A stretch of DNA of 33,513 nucleotides from an uncultured Eubacteriales bacterium (GTDB lineage: Bacteria; Bacillota; Clostridia; TANB77; CAG-508). The notes beneath the pieces are model-generated. The model made no database searches. It had not been told where the DNA came from and saw nothing but the letters and a program-made list of their open reading frames with translations. The position numbers and the translations under genes were made by a program. Positions within the stretch are counted from its first letter, which is position 1. Each line of letters opens with the position of its first letter. Of the stretch, positions 1 through 5,896 are shown one piece after another. The stretch spans positions 1 through 33,513 of the forward strand of contig CASEIZ010000004.1 in assembly GCA_949288185.1 (NCBI GenBank). Direction: 5' to 3'.

Positions 1-58
1 AATTTTTCTAGACTTTTTTTTAGATATGTGCTAATATATATTAGTACATATTTTTTAT

Positions 59-141
59 GCCGATGTGGCGGAATTGGTAGACGCACTGGACTCAAAATCC
101 AGCGGGAAACCATGTGGGTTCGAGTCCCACCATCGGTACCA
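59..141 (+). tRNA. tRNA-Leu (CAA anticodon), CCA encoded
   Basis: Cloverleaf with a 7-bp acceptor stem (59-65 with 131-137, one G-U pair), discriminator A138 and encoded CCA at 139-141. The anticodon stem 86-90/98-102 holds loop CTCAAAA with anticodon CAA at 93-95, so it reads UUG. A variable arm starting about 103 and a normal T arm (GTGGG/CCCAC) fit a class II leucine tRNA. A 14-bp AT palindrome lies just upstream (31-44). A terminator follows at 182-212. Confidence 0.97.
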
Positions 142-181
142 ATGACGTTTCTGTTCGAACTAATAAAACAGATAAATACAA

Positions 182-212
182 ATATCATTCTGAAAAGGAT
201 GGTATTTTTTTG
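182..212 (+). terminator. Rho-independent terminator after tRNA-Leu
   Basis: A stem of about 10 bp with G-U pairs (ATATCATTCT with AGGATGGTAT) is followed by a run of T. It ends the tRNA transcript. Confidence 0.8.
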
Positions 213-478
213 TTGTAAAAATCCAATAAATTTTATTGCCTCACAGCCCCCGAGCTATGATGGTACGTCATAACTCATAGGGTGTTAGGACTTATGTCAG
301 AGTCAAAGTTCTGTGTTACGAAGAAATTTCAAATTGATTTTACAGGGATTATGGAATTACTAAAATACTGTAGTAAATATTATCTAAAATGTTAGCGCAG
401 AGCATCTATGTAAATAAATATTAGTTTAATTGGAGGGCTGTGCATAACCTCCAGTTAATTAATTTTGAAGGTGTAAAT
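213..478. other. Intergenic stretch, no gene recognised
   Basis: No ORF with a ribosome site is seen before 479. The sequence is less AT-rich than its surroundings around 240-330. It holds an imperfect hairpin at about 251-275 (GAG-TATGA with TCATA-CTC). It may be degraded DNA of an older insertion, but I cannot identify it. Confidence 0.4.
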
Positions 479-631
479 ATGGAGTTTATTATTAGAGAAC
501 TTCAGAAAGATGACAGTAACAAACGGTTTGTAGAATTACAAAGAGAATATTTGGCACATATGGATAAGTTCGATAAAGATTATTCAGAAGGGATAGCACT
601 TGTCAAGCAAACAAGTGGCATTTCTATATAA
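479..631 (+). pseudogene. Short ORF, possible N-terminal fragment of a GNAT acetyltransferase
   Basis: A 50-aa ORF starts at ATG 479 behind GAAGGTG. The opening (IIRELQKDD, then a helix with FVELQREYLAHMDKFDKDY) resembles the first strand and helix of GNAT N-acetyltransferases. The protein stops where the second strand would begin, and nothing acetyltransferase-like continues downstream in any frame I read; the next 100 bases are AT-only sequence and a promoter. I infer a truncated remnant. It could also be a genuine small protein. The GNAT assignment rests only on the N-terminal pattern and is weak. Confidence 0.35.
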
Positions 632-680
632 AATTATTAATTATAATTTCTACTTTTTTATTATTATTAAAATAAATTTA

Positions 681-709
681 TTGTATAAAATTTAAATAAA
701 TATTATAAT
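681..709 (+). promoter_or_regulatory. Sigma-A promoter for the 743 hydrolase gene
   Basis: TTGTAT at 681-686 and TATAAT at 704-709 with a 17-bp spacer, 33 bp before the start codon. Confidence 0.65.
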
Positions 710-742
710 AAAATTAAAATATTGAAATGTGAGGTATGAAAT

Positions 743-1324
743 ATGGATAATGAAAAAAATATATTGTTAATTCATGGATTTAATGGAATACCAAAGATTT
801 TTTATTATTTCCAAAAAGAATTAGAAGCACAAGGATACAAAGTTATAATTCCGAAATTTCCTGTTAGAGAAGAAATAAATATAAATGCTTATTTTAAAAT
901 ATTTGATATATATAGAAACATGATGAATGAAGATTTAATTGTAGTTGCACATTCTATTGGAAACCCAATGTTTATAAAATATATTTGCAAAAATAATATA
1001 AATATAGGTCTTTATATAAGCCTAGCTGGATTTGCAGAGCCATTTCATGTTGAAGGTAAAGATGTTCTAAATCAAGTTGTTAAACCTTTAAAAATAACTG
1101 ATGAAGAAAAAGAAAGAAATGTAAATTTGATAAAAGAAAAATATTCAATTTATAGTGATAATGATCATATTGTACCATTTAACATATTAGAAAAATATAC
1201 TTCAGTTGTTGATTCTAAACCAGTATTTATTTCTGGAATGGGACATATGGGAAAGAAAATTGGGTTAGAAGAATTACCTGAAGTAATAAAAATTATTCAA
1301 GAAAGTAATTATAAAAAAATATAA
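743..1324 (+). CDS. RBBP9/YdeN-family alpha/beta hydrolase
   Basis: A 193-aa cytoplasmic serine hydrolase. The N-terminal strand runs into the oxyanion motif IHGF (10-13). The nucleophile elbow is AHSIG with Ser71, the acid lies in SDNDHIVP (Asp139 or Asp141), and the base is His168 in GMGHMG, so the triad is complete and in order. Size and the DHIVP motif match the RBBP9/YdeN family (DUF1057-like), whose natural substrates are largely unknown. The start is ATG 743 after GTGAGG. The gene is monocistronic, with its own promoter at 681-709. No specific substrate can be inferred. Confidence 0.85.
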   Translation: MDNEKNILLIHGFNGIPKIFYYFQKELEAQGYKVIIPKFPVREEININAYFKIFDIYRNMMNEDLIVVAHSIGNPMFIKYICKNNINIGLYISLAGFAEPFHVEGKDVLNQVVKPLKITDEEKERNVNLIKEKYSIYSDNDHIVPFNILEKYTSVVDSKPVFISGMGHMGKKIGLEELPEVIKIIQESNYKKI

Positions 1325-1392
1325 GCTAGAAATAATAGCTAATAAAATGGAGAAAATCAATATTTGAGAGTTTCTCCTATATTAATGACTAG

Positions 1393-1410
1393 CATAGCTT
1401 AAAAGCTATG
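1393..1410. other. Short perfect hairpin in the gap after the hydrolase
   Basis: CATAGCTT and AAGCTATG form an 8-bp stem around AA. No T-run follows, so it is not a convincing terminator. The rest of 1325-1466 shows no gene. Confidence 0.4.
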
Positions 1411-1466
1411 GACACTAATGTTTTATTAACTTAAATTAACCAAAGATAATTTTTAAATTTTATTAT

Positions 1467-1495
1467 TTGACATTTTTTTAATATCTGTGTATAAT
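1467..1495 (+). promoter_or_regulatory. Consensus promoter facing into the first peptide locus (antisense)
   Basis: TTGACA at 1467-1472 and TATAAT at 1490-1495, spacer 17: a perfect sigma-A promoter. It sits 4 bp outside the left terminal repeat and fires toward the 3' end of the minus-strand peptide gene. The only thing downstream on this strand is a roughly 95-nt segment ending in a terminator. Confidence 0.85.
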
Positions 1496-1501
1496 AAGTA
1501 T

Positions 1502-1599
1502 AGGAAATGAATAACCGCAGTGAATGCGGTTACCACTACATATAGTTATAACAACACATTCGCAATATTGGCATAGTGGAATGTGTTGTTATTTTATTC
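1502..1599 (+). ncRNA. Putative antisense RNA of peptide locus 1
   Basis: Predicted from the consensus promoter at 1467-1495. The transcript of about 95 nt would carry a 5' hairpin (AACCGCA/TGCGGTT, 1513-1531) and end at the 14-bp hairpin 1548-1592 followed by TTTTATT. It overlaps the 3' end of the minus-strand peptide mRNA. By analogy with Fst/RNA II-type loci it could be an antitoxin RNA. The role is inferred; the promoter and terminator are visible. Confidence 0.55.
1548..1592. terminator. 14-bp hairpin, terminator in peptide locus 1
   Basis: ATAACAACACATTC (1548-1561) pairs perfectly with 1579-1592. On the plus strand TTTTATT follows, giving termination of the antisense RNA. On the minus strand no T-run follows, so the peptide mRNA may read through toward 1500. 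Confidence 0.7.
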
Positions 1600-1707
1600 C
1601 TTATCTATTTTCGAATTTACATATTTTATGTATAAAATCGTTAATAAGGCTACGTTTATTGCTGATGATACCATTAAGGCATATATTAAAAAAAGTACAA
1701 AACCCAT
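1594..1707 (-). CDS. 37-aa hydrophobic peptide, possible type I toxin, copy 1
   Basis: The start is ATG 1707 behind AGGTGGTG, with the stop at 1594. Residues 3-27 form one membrane segment containing ALMxSxxxNVALxxxLY, followed by a polar tail rich in Lys and Asp. The copy at 27200 shares roughly half of its residues and the same length, which shows the ORF is real. Upstream, CCAC..CAC can pair with GTG..GTGG across the ribosome site, so translation of the full-length mRNA is probably blocked. I recognise no named family; it is not Fst, TxpA or BsrG-like in sequence. Membrane-acting toxin function is inferred from the layout. Confidence 0.75.
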   Translation of the reverse strand: MGFVLFLIYALMVSSAINVALLTILYIKYVNSKIDKE

Positions 1708-1793
1708 AAACACCACCTCACTTTCTGATAACCAATGTTATCTAGTGCAGTGGCAACACATATCTACTACTATGTTCATTTCCTATGTCAGTT

Positions 1794-1822
1794 AGTATAG
1801 CATACAATTTACAATAAAACAA
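1794..1822 (-). promoter_or_regulatory. Promoter of the copy 1 peptide mRNA
   Basis: Read on the minus strand, TTGTTT (1817-1822) and TATACT (1794-1799) with a 17-bp spacer. The predicted start is near 1787, so the RNA would begin at the terminal repeat. Confidence 0.65.
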
Positions 1823-1880
1823 TACAAAAAACAAATTTTTGCAAAAAGTTTGTTCCACCATAAGATTTTTATTAAATAAT

Positions 1881-1999
1881 CTGGTAACCTATATATAGCT
1901 TGATTGATATTTATATCAATCATTAAAGGTATGAAAAAAGTTGTAGATATCTACGTTGTTCGTACCAGTTTATACTTCACAAAAGTGAAGTATTTTTTT
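1881..1999 (+). ncRNA. Structured RNA candidate ending in a terminator
   Basis: A possible three-helix fold: CTGGTA (1881-1886) pairs with TACCAG (1963-1968). Inside, ACCT/AGGT (1887-1890, 1927-1930) carries a long hairpin (TGATTGATAT with its complement, 1901-1922), and the GTAGATATCTAC palindrome (1943-1954) forms another. Six bases later comes a clean terminator (TACTTCAC/GTGAAGTA, 1974-1992, then seven T). No ORF is present. It could be a small RNA or a leader controlling read-through into the gene at 2230. I recognise no known class. Confidence 0.5.
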
Positions 2000-2075
2000 G
2001 TAAAAGAACAAATTTTTATTAAGGTACGGTGATATATAATAATAGTAGAAACAATTGAAAATAGAGGAATTTAAA

Positions 2076-2099
2076 CATTTTGTCGGCGCCGACAAAATG
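2076..2099. promoter_or_regulatory. 24-bp perfect palindrome with GC-rich core
   Basis: CATTTTGTCGGC followed by its exact complement, centred on the GGCGCC core, in otherwise very AT-rich DNA. The outer AATTT/AAATT also match after a 3-base mismatch. There is no T-run on either strand, so it is unlikely to be a terminator. It could be an operator or a recombination site. Confidence 0.55.
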
Positions 2100-2168
2100 C
2101 TCAAATTAAAAAACATAAAATTATAAAATTTTAATTGAAATAATGAATAGAAAGTATTTTTACCCATA

Positions 2169-2197
2169 TTGTAAAAAACAAAACTTATTGATATAAT
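2169..2197 (+). promoter_or_regulatory. Promoter for the 2230 gene
   Basis: TTGTAA (2169-2174) and TATAAT (2192-2197), spacer 17. Confidence 0.6.
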
Positions 2198-2229
2198 TTA
2201 AAAAAATGAAAATAGAAGGAGAAAGAAAA

Positions 2230-2499
2230 ATGAGTAATGAAGAATTAGAAAAAGAAATTATAAAAATCAAAGAAAGAAACAAAAGAGTAGAATTAGATAA
2301 AAAATGGGAAACAAGTTGGACAAGAAAAATTTGCATTTGTATATTAACATATATAGTAGTAATCATCTATTCAAATATGATAAATAAATTTACAAATGTA
2401 GCTTTAAGTTCATTAGTTCCTGTTATCGGTTTCGCATTATCTACATTATCTTTAAAACTAATAAGAAGTGTTTGGGAAAAAAGATTTAGCAAAGAATAA
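2230..2499 (+). CDS. Small two-helix membrane protein of unknown function
   Basis: 89 aa from ATG 2230, chosen over the ATG at 2206 because AAGGAGA lies just before 2230. An N-terminal charged coiled-coil helix (about 1-25, rich in Glu/Lys) leads to a short TSWTRK motif, then two membrane segments (about 33-50 and 57-75) joined by an NxFTN-type loop, and a basic C-terminus. I know this pattern (RVELDKxWETSWTR followed by two helices) as a recurring uncharacterised bacterial family. It sits directly before the HipA-like remnant, but the link may be chance. Confidence 0.7.
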   Translation: MSNEELEKEIIKIKERNKRVELDKKWETSWTRKICICILTYIVVIIYSNMINKFTNVALSSLVPVIGFALSTLSLKLIRSVWEKRFSKE

Positions 2500-2521
2500 A
2501 TAATGAGAATGGAGGAATTAA

Positions 2522-2776
2522 ATGTTTGAAATAAAAAATTTCGATGATTGGATAGAGGACATTGAATATGGAAAATTTGGTAGTGGAGCAAGTGAAAAAG
2601 TATGGCTTATTAATCCTAAAACAAATGAAAAGGGACTTTTTTAATTTCCAAAAGTGAAAGATAAAGAAATCGGTAATAATATAATAAATAAAGATATGAA
2701 AAGATTATTAAAAATGTATCTTTTAGAACGAAGAAAAAGAATGTTACAAATATATAATTTGAAAGATGAGGAGTAA
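2522..2776 (+). pseudogene. Remnant of a HipA-like kinase gene (in-frame stop, core deleted)
   Basis: ATG 2522 behind GGAGG opens 40 codons with the GASEKVWLINPKTNEKGLF segment that begins the HipA-like kinase domain of Firmicutes proteins. A TAA at 2642 interrupts what should be GLFKFPK. The same frame then continues through FPKVK to a basic C-terminal helix and stops at 2774-2776. Together this gives only 84 sense codons, where the full family has about 300, so the kinase core (nucleotide-binding loop and catalytic residues) is gone. The kinase family follows from the retained motif; the deletion is inferred from length. The next gene's ribosome site overlaps the end, so they were an operon. 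Confidence 0.65.
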
Positions 2777-2780
2777 AAAA

Positions 2781-3134
2781 ATGGGAAGAGATGTGGTATA
2801 TTTAGTTTGGAAAGATGTGAATACTGGAGAAAAATATAAAGTGGCAATGTTATATAAAGAAAATAAGAAATATTATTTTAAATATATTTTAGAAAATGTA
2901 AAACAAGCACAAGAAAAAGGATTTGAATTATTAATTGCATTTCCTCAAATTAATGCAACTTATGAAAATCCACAGCTATTTGCTGTATTTAGCAGTAGAT
3001 TGCCAGAACCAACAAGACCAGAAATTAAAGAAATTTTAGAAACTTATGGAATGACTGAATATGATGCATTTGAACTATTAAAAAGAAGTGGAGCAAAATT
3101 ACCAACAGATAATTATGAATTTGTAAAAGAATAA
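2781..3134 (+). CDS. HipS-like protein (HipA N-subdomain 1 homologue)
   Basis: 117 aa from ATG 2781; GAGGAG at 2768-2773 overlaps the stop of the kinase remnant. The second half carries FAVFSSRLPEP, then a YGM..YDAFELLKRSGAKLPTD segment, which matches the N-terminal subdomain that precedes the kinase core in HipA. In three-gene HipBST systems this subdomain is a separate protein (HipS) that restrains the HipT kinase. Here it remains apparently intact next to a destroyed kinase, so it is an orphan of a dismantled toxin-antitoxin module. No DNA-binding HipB-type partner is seen nearby. Confidence 0.65.
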   Translation: MGRDVVYLVWKDVNTGEKYKVAMLYKENKKYYFKYILENVKQAQEKGFELLIAFPQINATYENPQLFAVFSSRLPEPTRPEIKEILETYGMTEYDAFELLKRSGAKLPTDNYEFVKE

Positions 3135-3204
3135 GAAGGAATATTATGGTATCATATCTAGATTTTTTAAGTTAGAAGATTAAAAAATAATAGGAGGTCT
3201 TTAT

Positions 3205-3687
3205 ATGAAATCACTTTTATTAGTAATCGATTTACAAAAAGCTTTTATAAATCAAAGTACAGAAAAATTACCTAGTAAAATAGAAGAAACAATTGCAAGT
3301 AATCAATATGATGATGTTGCTTTTACAAGATTTATAAACTATGAAGAGAGTCTATATGTGAAAAAATTAAACTGGAGAGGATGTCTTTCAGATGAAGATA
3401 AAACAATTGTATTAGATACAAAAGGTTATCAAGTATTTGACAAATCCATATATTCGGCTGTTACAAAAGAATTAATAGAATATATGAATAATAACCAAAT
3501 AACAAAAATCTATTTGTGTGGAATCAATACAGATTGTTGTGTGATGAAAACAGCATTGGATTTATTTGAATTAGGGTATGATATTTATGTACTAGAAAAT
3601 TTATGTGGTTCTACATGTGGAATTGAAAGACATAATCAAGCAATAGACATTTTGAAAAGAAATATAGGAGAAAAATATGTAATATAA
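3205..3687 (+). CDS. Isochorismatase-family cysteine hydrolase
   Basis: 160-aa cytoplasmic enzyme of the nicotinamidase/isochorismatase fold. The catalytic set is visible: Asp9 in VIDLQKAF, Lys80 in FDKSIYSA, and Cys112 in GINTDCCV. ATG 3205 follows TAGGAGG. The family hydrolyses amide or vinyl-ether bonds; nicotinamidase (nicotinamide to nicotinate) is one option, and would fit with the pncB-like gene at 19261, but the metal-binding Asp-x-His of typical PncA is not evident here, so the substrate is open. A truncated flavin reductase follows 20 bases downstream. Confidence 0.85.
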   Translation: MKSLLLVIDLQKAFINQSTEKLPSKIEETIASNQYDDVAFTRFINYEESLYVKKLNWRGCLSDEDKTIVLDTKGYQVFDKSIYSAVTKELIEYMNNNQITKIYLCGINTDCCVMKTALDLFELGYDIYVLENLCGSTCGIERHNQAIDILKRNIGEKYVI

Positions 3688-3707
3688 AGTGTATTTTTAA
3701 TGATAAG

Positions 3708-4199
3708 GTGGATGTAATGAATATGGCTTGGGGAGGTATTTGCGGCAATAATATGGTAGCTTTAAATATAAGTGAAGGACATAAAACAGCTAAAAATATT
3801 AAAGAAAGAAAAGCCTTTACAGTAAGTATTGCAGATGTAGAACATCTAGAAGAATCAGACTTTTTTGGAACAGCATCTGGAAATACAATGGAAGATAAAT
3901 TTGAAAGAACAGGAATGCATGCTACAAAAAGTACGAGAGTAGATACACCAATTATTGAAGAATATCCAATTACTTTAGAATGTGAAGTGGCAGAACTACA
4001 ACATGAATCTTATGGTTTCAGAGTTTTAGGAGAAATCGTAAATGTTGTAGCTGATGAAAAAGTTTTAGATAAAAAAGGAAAAGTAGACCCTACAAAAATT
4101 AATGCATTTGTATTTGATCAATATCAAAATGGATATTATAAAATTGGAGAAAAAGTGGGACAAGCTTGGAATAGTGGAAAGAAATTTATGAACAAATAA
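3708..4199 (+). pseudogene. 5'-truncated flavin reductase (FMN-binding split barrel)
   Basis: The reading frame matches the flavin reductase domain from its MNMAWGG motif onward (MAWGGICGNNMVALNIS, KTAKNIKERKAFTVS, a GxVxxVxADE stretch, GYYKIGEKVGQAWNSGKKF at the end). Family members begin about 30 residues earlier with PMPV-type and GTYD/E segments. Here the frame upstream of GTG 3708 has no start and only a few related codons (NDKVDV) before running into the preceding gene, so the first strands of the FMN barrel are missing. GTG 3708 could still start a 163-aa product but its ribosome site is poor. I judge it a deletion remnant. Confidence 0.65.
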
Positions 4200-4207
4200 G
4201 AGTTAAA

Positions 4208-4243
4208 AAAGTACCAAATAGATATGTATTTGGTACTTTTTTA
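4208..4243 (+). terminator. Terminator after the flavin reductase remnant
   Basis: AAAGTACCAAATA pairs with TATTTGGTACTTT, followed by T. Confidence 0.9.
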
Positions 4244-4296
4244 GATATAGCTATTTTAGAGAAATAAAAATTTTATTACATATTTTATAAAAACTA

Positions 4297-4327
4297 TTGA
4301 CTTAAAGTAAACTCTAAGTGGTATAAG
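4297..4327 (+). promoter_or_regulatory. MerR-type promoter with 19-bp spacer
   Basis: TTGACT (4297-4302) and TATAAG (4322-4327) are 19 bp apart. The spacer is covered by the inverted repeat ACTTAAAGT-AA-ACTCTAAGT (4300-4319, one mismatch). Over-long spacers with such dyads are the hallmark of MerR-family-controlled promoters. It drives the aldo/keto reductase. No merR gene is in the window. Confidence 0.75.
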
Positions 4328-4339
4328 GTAAGTATGTAT

Positions 4340-4357
4340 AACGAAATCAAAGATTTC
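4340..4357. repeat. 18-bp hairpin repeat, copy A
   Basis: AACGAAATCAAAGATTTC lies in the leader of the 4413 gene and occurs identically at 11516-11533. It forms a GAAATC/GATTTC stem. Confidence 0.6.
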
Positions 4358-4412
4358 TAAGCATAGATTTTTCTTATATAATAAAAAGTAAAAAGCAATA
4401 AGGAGGAGAGGA

Positions 4413-5195
4413 TTGGAAATGGAATATAGAACAAACCGTAGAACAGGAGATAAAATTAGTATCATAGGATTAGGCGCTAGTTCTATCTCACAAGCAGGAG
4501 AAAAAGAAGGAATTGAAACTTTAAAAATGGCATTTGATAATGGAATTAATTATTTTGATTTAGCAGGTGGAGATGCAGAATGTTTTCCATATTATGGAGA
4601 AGCCTTTGAGAATGTCAGAGATAAAGTTATGTATCAAATTCATTTTGGTGCAAATTATGAAACAGGAAGTTATGGATGGACGACAAATTTAGAGAAAGTA
4701 AAAAAATCAATTGCATGGCAATTAGAACAATTAAAAACAGAATATATTGATTATGTATTTATTCATTGTATAGATGAAAAAAGTGACTGGAATGCATATC
4801 AAAAAAATGGTATATTAGAGTATATTAAAGAACTAAAAGAAAAAGGAATGGTAAAACATATTGGGATTTCTTCTCATACACCAGAATTAGTACATAAAGC
4901 ATTAGATACAGGATTGATTGATATGGTGATGTTTAGTATTAATCCAGCATATGACTATGAGCAAGGAACATATGCCAATGGTAGTGTCAATGAAAGGATG
5001 GAATTATATAGAAGATGTGAAGCTGAAGGTGTTGGTATATCTGTTATGAAAGCATTTTCTAGTGGCCAATTATTAGATGAAAGAACCTCTCCATTTGGGA
5101 AAGCACTTACCAAAATGCAATGTATACAATATGCCTTAGACAAACCTGGCGTTTTGACAGTACTTCCAGGAATCAGAGGAAAAGAAGATTTATGA
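4413..5195 (+). CDS. Aldo/keto reductase, C-terminally truncated
   Basis: About 260 aa of an NADPH-type aldo/keto reductase barrel. Visible parts: N-terminal KISIIGLGASSIS; the Asp/Tyr region FDNGINYFDLAGGDAE and YYGEAF; the His in YVFIHCIDE; IGISSHTPE; and the final-strand VLPGIRGKEDL. TTG 4413 is 6 bases after AGGAGG and ATG 4419 is 12 bases after it; either may be used. The frame stops at TGA 5193-5195 just after GKEDL, while related clostridial proteins continue about 80-110 residues, often with a ferredoxin-like tail. The start of the next gene overlaps at ATGA. The truncation point coincides with that gene's start, so I infer one deletion removed both ends. Confidence 0.75.
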   Translation: MEMEYRTNRRTGDKISIIGLGASSISQAGEKEGIETLKMAFDNGINYFDLAGGDAECFPYYGEAFENVRDKVMYQIHFGANYETGSYGWTTNLEKVKKSIAWQLEQLKTEYIDYVFIHCIDEKSDWNAYQKNGILEYIKELKEKGMVKHIGISSHTPELVHKALDTGLIDMVMFSINPAYDYEQGTYANGSVNERMELYRRCEAEGVGISVMKAFSSGQLLDERTSPFGKALTKMQCIQYALDKPGVLTVLPGIRGKEDL

Positions 5196-5392
5196 TAACC
5201 ATTGCCGCTTTATTTGGAAAAGGAATTGTAGAAGGACCATTTGAATCTCATATTGCTATGGGAAAAGCACATGGAATTACCAAAACAGAAATAGTAGAAG
5301 TAATTACACAATTAGCTTTTTATTGTGGTTGGCCTTTGGCTTGGAAAGCATTTCCAATAGTAGATAAAATTTATGGTGAAGATGAGAAATAA
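5192..5392 (+). CDS. Carboxymuconolactone decarboxylase-like protein, N-terminally truncated
   Basis: 66 aa from ATG 5192, overlapping the reductase stop by ATGA. It contains the TIAALFGKG, ESHIAMGKAHGITKTEIVEVITQLAFYCGWP and KAFPIV segments typical of the C-terminal two thirds of carboxymuconolactone decarboxylase family proteins (AhpD-like fold), which are usually 100-130 aa. The lead-in helices are absent. The overlap allows translational coupling, so a product is possible, but I read it as the 3' half of a deletion fusion with the aldo/keto reductase gene. Reductase, flavin reductase and this family are frequent neighbours in Clostridia. Confidence 0.65.
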   Translation: MITIAALFGKGIVEGPFESHIAMGKAHGITKTEIVEVITQLAFYCGWPLAWKAFPIVDKIYGEDEK

Positions 5393-5400
5393 TACAAAAT

Positions 5401-5425
5401 AAAAGCCCCTTGTAAGGAGGCTTTT
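5401..5425. terminator. Bidirectional terminator between 5392 and the minus-strand gene
   Basis: AAAAGCC/GGCTTTT stem with inner CCTT/AAGG. It works for the plus operon and for the gene ending at 5427 on the minus strand. Confidence 0.75.
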
Positions 5426-5426
5426 G

Positions 5427-5639
5427 TTACCGATAAAGAGACCAACATATAATGTCGTATTCACGACAATGTAAAGGTCTTACTTTACCAAATTGAGACA
5501 AAGCTGTCTCAATTTTTTTTGTTGTTTCTTCATCAGGGATTATGTACTCGAACATAACCATAATACGGTCTGCTCGAACATCAATCTCTGGAGAAATACT
5601 TGTGATTTCTCCAATGATTTCCTGAATTTCTTTTATCAT
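5427..5639 (-). CDS. Small protein of unknown function (70 aa)
   Basis: ATG 5639 follows AAGGAGG with an 8-base spacing, so this start is preferred over upstream ATGs. The product has an N-terminal amphipathic helix (IKEIQEIIGEI), a strand (RIMVMFEYIIP), then EETTKKIETALSQFGKV and a C-terminal RPLHCREYDIICWSLYR. This alternating helix-strand pattern suggests a compact alpha/beta domain. No membrane segment or signal is present. I recognise no family. A perfect sigma-A promoter at 5720-5748 and a 75-nt leader containing an AGCCTA/TAGGCT hairpin support expression. Confidence 0.6.
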   Translation of the reverse strand: MIKEIQEIIGEITSISPEIDVRADRIMVMFEYIIPDEETTKKIETALSQFGKVRPLHCREYDIICWSLYR

Positions 5640-5719
5640 TGTATATACCTCCTTCATAGGGTTTCTCCACAATTCGTGGGTAAAGCCTAACTAGGCTCAG
5701 TGCATAGTTGCATAAATCT

Positions 5720-5748
5720 ATTATACAATTATTGACATAAAATGTCAA
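5720..5748 (-). promoter_or_regulatory. Perfect consensus promoter with dyad over the -35
   Basis: On the minus strand, TTGACA (5743-5748), 17-bp spacer, TATAAT (5720-5725). The -35 is one arm of the dyad TTGACAT-AAA-ATGTCAA (5732-5748), a possible repressor site. Confidence 0.85.
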
Positions 5749-5780
5749 AGTAAAAATTAGAAGTATAAAAGCATCTAAAC

Positions 5781-5809
5781 TTGAATTTATACATATTTCA
5801 TGGTATAAT
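5781..5809 (+). promoter_or_regulatory. Promoter for the 5897 gene
   Basis: TTGAAT (5781-5786) and TATAAT (5804-5809), spacer 17. It is divergent from the minus-strand promoter at 5720-5748. Confidence 0.7.
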
Positions 5810-5896
5810 AGCACAATATAAATAGGCAATGACCTTAAGTGGAAATTTCCTAAATTATTTAAAACTATTAAGAAATAAGAGAAAGGAAGGAAAAAT

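Larger units (their letters stand above)
1500..1786 (-). repeat. 287-bp inverted-repeat-bounded small-peptide locus, copy 1
   Basis: The ends are a 12-bp perfect inverted repeat (ATAGGAAATGAA at 1500-1511, its complement at 1775-1786). A weaker inner pair follows (GGTTACCACT near 1528-1537, complement of TGTTGCCACT near 1749-1758). Inside are a 37-aa peptide gene on the minus strand and a 14-bp hairpin. Promoters lie just outside both ends and face inward. Copy 2, at 27126-27406, has the same order and almost the same length. No flanking target duplication is evident. Confidence 0.75.

Noticed and set aside
28..273. 81-codon ORF across the tRNA
   Set aside because: It is translated straight through the tRNA-Leu gene and the terminator; the tRNA structure explains the sequence.
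1500..1786. Simple MITE explanation for the peptide loci
   Set aside because: Unlike the element at 18941 there is no target duplication, and conserved promoters lie outside the repeats at fixed distances; mobility is not excluded but does not explain the layout.
1524..1795. Plus-strand ORFs inside the first peptide locus
   Set aside because: They have no ribosome site and lie opposite the minus-strand 37-aa ORF, which is conserved in copy 2.
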